A DNA stretch of 41,185 nt, from positions 1-41,185 of the forward strand of contig DBPW01000028.1 of NCBI GenBank assembly GCA_002305015.1, in the 5' to 3' direction. The notes under the pieces are model-generated. The model was not told the origin of the DNA. It was given only the letters and a program-made list of their open reading frames with translations, and did no database searches. Shown here in pieces: positions 33,815 to 39,256 of this stretch. How positions within the stretch are numbered: the stretch's first letter is position 1; each line of letters opens with the position of its first letter. Source of the stretch: Bacteroidales bacterium UBA1410. GTDB taxonomy: Bacteria; Bacteroidota; Bacteroidia; Bacteroidales; Dysgonomonadaceae. The translations under genes and the position numbers were made by a program.

Positions 33815-34709
33815 AATGTATCGGCAACAGGTTGAATTACTTCTAAGAATTATCCCGACATTAGAGGAAGTAGACAGCTTTGCTATTCATGGCGGAACGG
33901 CGATCAACCTGTATATTCTCGACCTCCCTCGGTATTCCGTTGATATAGACGTTACTTATACGCCGATAAAATCGCGTGAAGAATCGTTTAAGGAAATTCG
34001 TAAAAATCTGACAATCATCAAGGAAAAAGTCAAAACGGTAGTCCCGGATATTGTCATCACAGAAAAGCCGAATAAAATCTACTGTACACAAAAAGGGGTC
34101 ATGGTTAAAATTGAAGTGAGCGGAACGAAACGGGGACTTATTGATCCGGCTCTGTTGAGACCTCTATGCAATGCAGCACAAAATGAATTTGAGACCGCAA
34201 ACAAGGCAAGGATTGTTTCACTTTCACAACTCTATGGTGGGAAAATTGCTGCCGCCCTCGACCGTCAACACCCACGGGATTTGTTTGATGTGAAACTAAT
34301 GTTTGACTTCATCACTAATTTTGAGCAGATAAAAAGAGGTTTTTTCTACAGTCTCTTGGGTAGCGACCGTCCTATTATTGAATCGCTTCACCCCAATAGA
34401 TTAGACCATCAGGAAACGCTTGTGAAACAATTTGCAGGAATGACGAAAATCCCATTTTCATATGAAGATTATGAGGAAACACGGGAAAAATTGGTTGATT
34501 TCATCAATTCAAATTTGAGTCGACACGACAAAGAATTTTTAATCGCTTTCGAGGCCGGGGAAGACCTGTCACAATATACAGAATATCAAGAATACTTACA
34601 TTTCCCATCTGTTCAATGGAAAATGCAAAATATTAGCAAATTGAAAAAGATCAATCCGACAAAACATAGAAGAAGCGTTGAAAATTTAGAAGACTTTTTA
34701 CTTCAGTAG
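33807..34709 (+). CDS. AbiEii-family nucleotidyltransferase toxin
   Basis: The 300-residue protein has the nucleotidyltransferase motif of AbiEii/AbiGii toxins: FAIHGGTAINLYILDLPRYSVDIDVTY (GG[ST]-type loop and DxD metal site), then KGVMVKIEVSG, SLSQLYGGKIAAALDRQHPRDLFDV (conserved Lys and Arg-Asp) and a helical C-terminus. AbiEii enzymes add nucleotides to tRNA or other targets and stop growth during phage infection. All key motif residues appear intact. It overlaps the antitoxin gene by 8 bp. Confidence 0.9.
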   Translation: MNKMYRQQVELLLRIIPTLEEVDSFAIHGGTAINLYILDLPRYSVDIDVTYTPIKSREESFKEIRKNLTIIKEKVKTVVPDIVITEKPNKIYCTQKGVMVKIEVSGTKRGLIDPALLRPLCNAAQNEFETANKARIVSLSQLYGGKIAAALDRQHPRDLFDVKLMFDFITNFEQIKRGFFYSLLGSDRPIIESLHPNRLDHQETLVKQFAGMTKIPFSYEDYEETREKLVDFINSNLSRHDKEFLIAFEAGEDLSQYTEYQEYLHFPSVQWKMQNISKLKKINPTKHRRSVENLEDFLLQ

Positions 34710-34734
34710 AATAAACGATTTGTCAGATATATTT

Positions 34735-34814
34735 GGTTTATTATTTTTAGTTTATTTGCAGCATGACTGCAACAGAACTAACATAAATAAACTTATTCCT
34801 GCAGAAATAACCGA
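34735..34814 (+). pseudogene. decayed second copy of the AbiEi promoter and start region
   Basis: This 80-bp block aligns without gaps to 33022-33101, the region from about 28 bp before the AbiEi ATG to about codon 17. Identity is very high from the -7 region through CTGCAGAAAT, then it fades. The copy has an ATG at 34763 but reads MTATELT then TAA, because one A became T in codon 8. It follows the AbiEii gene by 25 bp. It may be the remnant of a second AbiE module or a recombination scar. Confidence 0.8.
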
Positions 34815-34859
34815 TGGGCAAGCCCCGAGGTATCAATGGGATTTAAACCACTTTGAGAT

Positions 34860-35726
34860 TTAATATTTTTTGAGAATGAGATAGATCAAAACAGTGAGGA
34901 TTACACCAGAAATTAGGCCGGCGAGGAAGGGTTTGATGTTGAAGCCGGGGGAGGTGGTTTTTTCTGTGAGTTGTTTGTTTTCATTGATCAGTTTTTCGAC
35001 AGTGAGTTGCAGGTTGCGGTTTTGCTCAGTGAGGGTTTCGTTCTCGAGGGAGGCGGTTTGGAGCAGGGTTTCGTACTCTTTTTTGGTTTCTTCGAGGGTG
35101 CTTTTACTGAGAGAAATAACTTCACTTGCGATGGGTGGTTTGCCGGTCTGCGGGTTCACGGGAGCGGATGTATCGTAAGATATCTGATGCGTTGAGGACT
35201 CGTTCAGCAAGCGGGTGTTTTCATCCCTGAGGCGTTGTAAATCGCTTTGCAGGATGGCGAACAGGGTTTCTTTTTTTGATAGGCTGTCGTTGAGGGTCCG
35301 GAGGGCGGTGCTGTCGGTCTTTGTGGTTGTCTTTTCGGTTATGGTTTGTTTGGTTTTACACCCCACCGGAAAGAACAGTGTTGCTGCGATCAGCAAGATT
35401 AGTTCAGCAGTTCTAAGAGCAATAATTCTGAACGGTGCTGCTTTAAGGGGTGAGGTTCTAAGGGCGGCTGCTTTAAGAGGTGCGGGTGTAAGTGGCGCTG
35501 CTATAAGTAATGCTGTTCTTAGGGGTGCGATTCTGAGTGCTGCTGTTTTAAAGGGTGCTGTTCTAAGGGCGGCAGATTTAGGGGGTGCGGGCGTAAGCGG
35601 TGCTGCCATAAGTAATGCTGTTCTTAGGGGTGCGATTCTGAGTGCTGCTGCTTTAAGGGGTGAGGTTCTAAGGGCGGCAGCTTTAAGGGGTGCGGTTGCA
35701 GTTTTATATTTCGTGTCGTTCATCAT
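34860..35726 (-). CDS. u-spanin-like lipoprotein with long repetitive N-terminal extension
   Basis: The 288-residue product has, in order: a 96-residue low-complexity region of five-residue units A-[AP]-L-[RKT]-x (about residues 12-107), a hydrophobic segment with lipobox LFFPVGC-KTK (Cys about 123), a coiled coil of about 100 residues, and a C-terminal membrane helix (PFLAGLISGVILTVLIYLIL). An outer-membrane lipid anchor, coiled coil and inner-membrane helix in one chain is the architecture of a unimolecular spanin, which fuses the two membranes at the end of phage lysis. Its ATG overlaps the endolysin stop (ATGA). The long positively charged extension ahead of the signal sequence is abnormal and may impair export; no ATG lies after the repeats. 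Confidence 0.6.
   Translation of the reverse strand: MMNDTKYKTATAPLKAAALRTSPLKAAALRIAPLRTALLMAAPLTPAPPKSAALRTAPFKTAALRIAPLRTALLIAAPLTPAPLKAAALRTSPLKAAPFRIIALRTAELILLIAATLFFPVGCKTKQTITEKTTTKTDSTALRTLNDSLSKKETLFAILQSDLQRLRDENTRLLNESSTHQISYDTSAPVNPQTGKPPIASEVISLSKSTLEETKKEYETLLQTASLENETLTEQNRNLQLTVEKLINENKQLTEKTTSPGFNIKPFLAGLISGVILTVLIYLILKKY
35406..35693. repeat. 15-bp tandem repeat array inside the spanin-like gene
   Basis: About 19 imperfect 15-bp units. A higher-order repeat of seven units (105 bp) is visible twice, at 35544-35648 and 35439-35543. On the minus strand units read as A-P/A-L-R/K-T. On the plus strand the same units read as A-V-L-R-G, close to the pentapeptide-repeat consensus A(D/N)Lxx. 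Confidence 0.9.
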
Positions 35727-36310
35727 AATGCTTTTCGGATTGCTTCCAAAAACTTATAGTAGTAGCCCGCGATGGTGTGGGCGTTATCGAGTCCGTTGAC
35801 GATACGTCGGGCACCGAAGGGATCGTCGCGGTGGGTATTGAAATAGTTTTCGAGAGAGAATCCGGTGAAATCGCCTCGGTTGGATTTTCCCAGGATCATT
35901 CCTTCAACGAGAATCTGGGCGGAGATGTCGGGATCGAGCGCAAGTTCGGGTTGTTCGAGAAGCGGAAGTCCCATCAGCTCTCCCATCCGCTCGTAATTCT
36001 CGAACCAGGTGAGCTGGATATCGCCCCTGCCGTAATAGATCTGATCAGGCCAAGTGTAAGGCAGACCACTCTGTTTTATTTTTTTTCCGTAAGATTTCCC
36101 CTTGCCTCTCCCCCACTCCTCAATCGGCATCATGGTCCGTGCAGTTTCGTGAAAGGATGTGGCCAGCATATAAGCTCTCCATCGGTCGTCCGTGACCTCA
36201 AACTTTTCGAATGCGGCCAGTTTATGGAGAATTCCCTCCTTCTGACGGTTATTCAGTTTACCGCAGAAGAGAGATTGATTGATTTCCTGAAAGAATTGTT
36301 GACGGTTCAT
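35723..36310 (-). CDS. GH19-like chitinase/lysozyme, probable endolysin
   Basis: The 195-residue protein resembles phage-type glycoside hydrolase family 19 enzymes. Visible features are the catalytic-Glu helix AYMLATSFHETARTMMPIEE, and IYYGRGDIQLTWFENYERMG, which matches the GH19 segment YxGRGpIQLT. The late FGARRIVNGLDNAHTIAGYY is typical of these endolysins. There is no signal peptide, so it would need a holin or similar to reach the wall. Its first 14 bp are the last of 16 repeat units. Its stop overlaps the downstream spanin-like start by 4 bp. Enzyme class is inferred from motifs. Confidence 0.8.
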   Translation of the reverse strand: MNRQQFFQEINQSLFCGKLNNRQKEGILHKLAAFEKFEVTDDRWRAYMLATSFHETARTMMPIEEWGRGKGKSYGKKIKQSGLPYTWPDQIYYGRGDIQLTWFENYERMGELMGLPLLEQPELALDPDISAQILVEGMILGKSNRGDFTGFSLENYFNTHRDDPFGARRIVNGLDNAHTIAGYYYKFLEAIRKAL

Positions 36311-36520
36311 TTTTGACGATTCATTTTTGACGGTTCATTGTTGGCGATTCATTGTTGGCGGTTCATTGTTGGCGGTTCATTGTTGACGGTTCATTATTGA
36401 CGATTCATTTTTGACGGTTCATTGTTGGCGATTCATTGTTGGCGGTTCATTGTTGGCGGTTCATTGTTGGCGATTCATTGTTGGCGGTTCATTGTTGACG
36501 ATTCATTGTTGGCGGTTCAT
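36297..36520 (-). repeat. 16-unit 14-bp tandem array forming overlapping minigenes
   Basis: Sixteen perfectly phased 14-bp units (consensus ATGAACCGCCAACA) end with the first 14 bp of the endolysin gene. Each unit contains ATG AAC/T CGC/T CAA CA, and the first A of the next unit completes CAA followed by TGA. Each therefore encodes MNRQQ-stop (MNRQK or MNRQ in four units), with the stop overlapping the next ATG as ATGA. Only unit positions 6, 9 and 13 vary; 6 and 9 are silent third codon positions. Units 5-10 and 11-16 are an 84-bp duplication. Confidence 0.95.
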
Positions 36521-36598
36521 GATGTTCAGGGATAAGTTTTGAGGCATTGAGGCTCGTAATAAATCGAGCTGAGCCGTTGTTGTCGTTGTGCTGAGGGA

Positions 36599-36686
36599 TA
36601 CTCTTCGACCCGTTGAAAGTACCGACTTGAAAACGTAGTTGAGGCAGAAGGGGCCGGTGTTACTCTTCGACCCGTTTGAAAGTACC
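36599..36686. repeat. 25-bp direct repeat at the 3' end of the coiled-coil gene
   Basis: TACTCTTCGACCCGTT(T)GAAAGTACC occurs at 36661-36686, where it encodes the final residues GTFKRVEE-stop of the coiled-coil gene, and again at 36599-36623 with one T deleted. The spacing is 62 bp. The downstream copy is non-coding, so this looks like a local duplication of the gene's 3' end. Confidence 0.85.
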
Positions 36687-37148
36687 CCGGGGAGGGATTC
36701 GGTTTTCGCAGAATTCCGCCACGCAATAGTGATCGTCTCCGTCCTTGCGCCAGCGAATTTCCCGTTCAACCGTCTTCTCGAGACCGGTGATCCGTCGGTG
36801 ATCTTCCGTGATCTGCAATTGGAGCAGGGTGAGATCTTTTTTCAGCTTCTCGTTGATACCCTCTTTCTCTTTCAGCAGTTTAAGCAGCTCCTCGGAGTTG
36901 GACTTGTTGTAGGAGTTCATCTTCTCCATGTGGGCGACGGTGCGTTCCAGGAGTCCCATCATCTCGTTAGCGGCCAAGGCATCCTCACGTTTGGCCGTGG
37001 CTTCGGACTGAATTGCTTCGCTCTTTTTGATCCGTTTGTTCTCCTTGCGGTTGATGACGGAAGAGATCACACCGCCCAGGGCACCGCCGCCGGCAAATGT
37101 GCCCAGCGTGGAGAGCCAATCAGGGGGTATGTTAAGCATTTCAAGCAT
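36660..37148 (-). CDS. membrane-anchored coiled-coil protein, holin-like
   Basis: The 162-residue protein has a glycine-rich hydrophobic N-terminal segment (LGTFAGGGALGGVISSVI, about residues 15-32), a strongly basic patch (NRKENKRIKKSE), then a long heptad-rich helix to about residue 125 and a short charged tail with WRKDGDDHYC. One N-terminal membrane helix plus cytoplasmic coiled coil is compatible with a holin or holin regulator, and its place between a DUF6266-like gene and an endolysin supports this. No family match is certain. Its upstream 30 bp are duplicated. Confidence 0.55.
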   Translation of the reverse strand: MLEMLNIPPDWLSTLGTFAGGGALGGVISSVINRKENKRIKKSEAIQSEATAKREDALAANEMMGLLERTVAHMEKMNSYNKSNSEELLKLLKEKEGINEKLKKDLTLLQLQITEDHRRITGLEKTVEREIRWRKDGDDHYCVAEFCENRIPPRGTFKRVEE

Positions 37149-37151
37149 CGG

Positions 37152-37245
37152 GTTGATCGGGTTTATTGGATTGAAGTGATGTTTACTCGCTTATCGTGTT
37201 GGATGATGTCAGCAAGTTGATCGGGTTTATTGGATTGAAGTGATG
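37152..37245. repeat. 30-bp direct repeat upstream of the coiled-coil gene
   Basis: An identical 30-bp segment starting GTTGATCGGGTTTATTGG occurs at 37152-37181 and 37216-37245, 64 bp apart. The first copy sits 4 bp from the start codon of the coiled-coil gene and includes its translation-initiation region. Confidence 0.9.
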
Positions 37246-37265
37246 AGATTCGCCGAAAGCGGTAA

Positions 37266-37292
37266 AGAACCGCTCCGCATGGGAGCGGTTCT
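37266..37292 (-). terminator. strong hairpin between the DUF6266-like and coiled-coil genes
   Basis: AGAACCGCTCC and GGAGCGGTTCT form a perfect 11-bp GC-rich stem with a 5-nt loop, starting 23 bp after the stop of the DUF6266-like gene. The tract after it (TTACCGC) is poor in T, so it may be a partial terminator, an mRNA-stabilising hairpin or a processing site that sets different levels for the two genes. Confidence 0.5.
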
Positions 37293-37314
37293 GATTGAAA
37301 GCTCATCCGACTGC

Positions 37315-37953
37315 TCAGACGATCATAATCCGGCCGAGGTAGGCACTGGTAGCGACCAGTGAACCATCCTTGGAGACAAAGCCCAGATAAAGCTCCACCT
37401 CGTCATCCAACCAGCTATCCGGCACCGTCAGTACGTCAGTCCCCGCGGAGCGTTCAGCGCCGTTGGTTTTAAAGATTGCCTGACCCTTTGTGGTGTTGTA
37501 AGCCAGCGGCATTGCCAAGTCTGTTGCTTTGGCGTCGTTGACATCGCTGTTGTCGGTCCAGGTGAAAGTGATTTTTCCCGCAGCTGAGGTTGCAGTGGCA
37601 TTCTCAGCACCCAGAAGGCTGCCTTTGGAGACCAGGATTTTGGGATAATCTACCGTGATATCGGGGAAAGTGCCCGCTACGGCGTTGTTGACGTTGTAGG
37701 ACATGGCTGCGTTGTAACCCGACTGTCTGTTGGCATAGGGTTTGAACCCCACGTTGAGATAAGGAATGATTGGCCGGAGGAATTCCATGACCACCGAGAA
37801 TTTCGTCCGCTGGGCCATCTGACCCTCGGTACGAGGATTTTTCACACTTGCGGCAAGGCTTCGGATATAGTCGATGCCTTTCCAGGATGAACCGACAACA
37901 TTACCTACTTTGCCGGAAAATCCGCCTAATACACCTTTTTTAATTCTTCCCAT
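37315..37953 (-). CDS. DUF6266-like protein of unknown function
   Basis: The 212-residue protein begins MGRIKKGVLGGFSGKVGNVV and continues with SSWKGIDYIRSLAA and NPRTEGQMAQRTKFSVVMEF. This pattern is familiar from a Bacteroidota-specific family (DUF6266, from memory) that occurs in accessory regions. The second half is beta-rich (GKITFTWTDNSD ... LYLGFVSKDGS). There is no signal peptide or membrane helix. Being the first gene of a lysis-like cassette suggests a structural or secreted particle component, but this is inference. Function is unknown. Confidence 0.7.
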   Translation of the reverse strand: MGRIKKGVLGGFSGKVGNVVGSSWKGIDYIRSLAASVKNPRTEGQMAQRTKFSVVMEFLRPIIPYLNVGFKPYANRQSGYNAAMSYNVNNAVAGTFPDITVDYPKILVSKGSLLGAENATATSAAGKITFTWTDNSDVNDAKATDLAMPLAYNTTKGQAIFKTNGAERSAGTDVLTVPDSWLDDEVELYLGFVSKDGSLVATSAYLGRIMIV

Positions 37954-37995
37954 AAGAAATGATTTTTAAAATGTTAAACGTATTGTTTCGCGGAG

Positions 37996-38039
37996 TTGAA
38001 TCGGACTTGAATCGGACTTGGTACGGACTATGTTCGGAC
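37996..38039. repeat. 11-bp tandem repeats upstream of the DUF6266-like gene
   Basis: Four 11-bp units run head to tail: TTGAATCGGAC twice, then TTGGTACGGAC and TATGTTCGGAC. All share CGGAC at the end. They begin 43 bp before the start codon and would lie in the 5' UTR. Confidence 0.8.
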
Positions 38040-38136
38040 TCAGTTCAGATCTTAACCCGGTACCGATTGATTGTAATCTGATTCTGTTACCGATGCCTTA
38101 TCCATTCTGCTCCGGGAATAAAATTACGATGTATTG

Positions 38137-38144
38137 CAAAGGTA
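38137..38144 (-). promoter_or_regulatory. possible promoter of the lysis-like cassette
   Basis: TACCTTTG on the minus strand matches TAnnTTTG, 184 bp before the DUF6266-like start. The leader would contain the 11-bp repeats. No -33 box is evident. Confidence 0.35.
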
Positions 38145-38460
38145 TGGCTAACTTAATGTGGGATACGTTATTATGCTTTTATTTGCTTAATGTTGCTTTG
38201 TTGAGTTTCGGCGAAAATCTAATAATACTCCAAAGATGCTCTGATAATAATCTAACGATGAGTCTGCTCCGAAAACCCCAAAACTGATTCTAACGGATTG
38301 TAAAGCCATGTTAATCCGGGTGTTTTTACATATATACCATAAATGACTTAGCAGAGGGGGTTCAACGATTTTTTATTGTTTGGCGCTTTTGAGGGGGATG
38401 GTTTGGAGCGACGGGTTCGGGTTGATTGGAAATTGGGTTTGTTGGCGATAGGGTTTTAAA

Positions 38461-38492
38461 GGGGGTTGAGAAGGGTTAAAGGGGATTAGGGG
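38461..38492 (+). other. canonical G-quadruplex motif
   Basis: Four G runs (5, 3, 4 and 4 G) are separated by loops of 7, 5 and 4 nt, fitting G3+N1-7 four times. Two further runs of GGGGG and GGG at 38736-38760 resemble a partial second motif. Confidence 0.7.
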
Positions 38493-38620
38493 CTAAGAGA
38501 GGTTGAGAGGTTTAATCTTTTGGGTATGAGGGGGTTGAGGCGTTGTGGTGTTGAAATGTTGAAGTTTATAATGTTGAGGGGGATTGTGAGGTTGTAGGGT
38601 TGTATTGTTGTGGGGGATTT

Positions 38621-38660
38621 AAGTGGTTAAGTGGTTAAGTGGTTAAGTGGTTAAGTGGTT
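38621..38660 (+). repeat. 8-bp tandem repeat AAGTGGTT x5
   Basis: Five exact copies of AAGTGGTT in tandem, followed by a degenerate sixth. The unit length is not a multiple of three and no ORF spans it. Confidence 0.95.
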
Positions 38661-38971
38661 AAGTTGTAAGGTGGTTAGGTGTTGGAAGGTTAAGAAGGGT
38701 TGAAGGGGGATTGAATGAGAATTGAAGAGGTTGAAGGGGGTTGAGAAGGGTTGAAGGGGGTCAATATGCTCCGGAATGGGAAGTGAGGGGGTACTTGCGA
38801 TATCACCGGCTAATTTGTGAGTGGGGCATTGGGTACGGATGTTTCCAGGGAATCGAATTGACTTGTATCTGTGTGGGGGCTTAGGGTACGAAATAATTGG
38901 ATGGTGGTTAAATGAGTTGAATGGATTGATGGAAGGAAGGGATTAATGAAAACTTAGCGATCTGCAAAGGG

Positions 38972-39219
38972 GGCTTTGTAATCGGCAAGGTTTTCCGATG
39001 AAATACGATTTCCGCAGATGCGGAATTGGAGATTTCATCGGAAACCCGGAGGGCTTGACCTTGCAAGATTACAGCAAAAGCCACCATATCTTTGCGGGGT
39101 TTTCATTGATATGGGCGGTTCGGTCACGAACTTTACCAACATGTTGTTTAAGCCTGCATGTTGGTTATGCCATGCCCGATTCCCGCTTTGTGGCTTTTTC
39201 CCCGTTTATCCGGAAAAAA
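38972..39219. other. highly structured segment: long nested inverted repeat plus branched hairpins
   Basis: The first part (38972-39082) folds as one long arm: GGCTTT/AAAGCC, GTAATC/GATTAC, GCAAGG/CCTTGC, a 13-bp stem TTTCCGATGAAAT/ATTTCATCGGAAA and an apical TTCCGC-AGAT-GCGGAA. The second part has hairpins CCATATC/GATATGG (39084-39114), GTTCG/CGAAC (39118-39131), CCAACATG/CATGTTGG (39136-39164) and TTTTTCC/GGAAAAA (39195-39218). AAAAGCCAC (39076-39084) can also pair with GTGGCTTTT (39190-39198), enclosing the middle hairpins and competing with the base of the first arm. It lies past the 3' end of the SusD-like pseudogene. It matches no RNA family I recognise. Confidence 0.65.
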
Positions 39220-39256
39220 CGTATAGACTATTGTGTTGTATAATGCAAAATTTTTA

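Larger units (their letters stand above)
38340..38960. other. G/T-rich low-complexity intergenic region
   Basis: About 600 bp in which the plus strand is dominated by G, T and A with very few C. It is built from variants of GGTTGAAGGGG, GGTTGAGAAGGG and GGTTAAGT. No ORF of any quality is present. A five-copy 8-bp tandem repeat (AAGTGGTT, 38621-38660) and a canonical G-quadruplex motif (38461-38492) lie inside. The strand asymmetry ends near 38770. Confidence 0.75.

Noticed and set aside
35215..35799. Pentapeptide-repeat protein on the plus strand
   Set aside because: It is antisense to the lipoprotein frame, which has a lipobox, coiled coil and membrane helix, and its own ends look like reverse-complement coding sequence. 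The resemblance is kept as a finding, not called as a gene.
36297..36520. CRISPR-like array
   Set aside because: Units of 14 bp follow each other without spacers and no cas gene is present; it is a plain tandem array derived from the endolysin start.
36503..36769. 88-codon minus-strand ORF ending in MNRQQ
   Set aside because: Most of it overlaps the 3' end of the coiled-coil gene in another frame and it has no recognisable domain; it merely runs into the first repeat unit.
38972..39082. Integron attC site
   Set aside because: The size and folding are similar, but the RYYYAAC/GTTRRRY core sites at the ends are not present and no integron integrase is seen.
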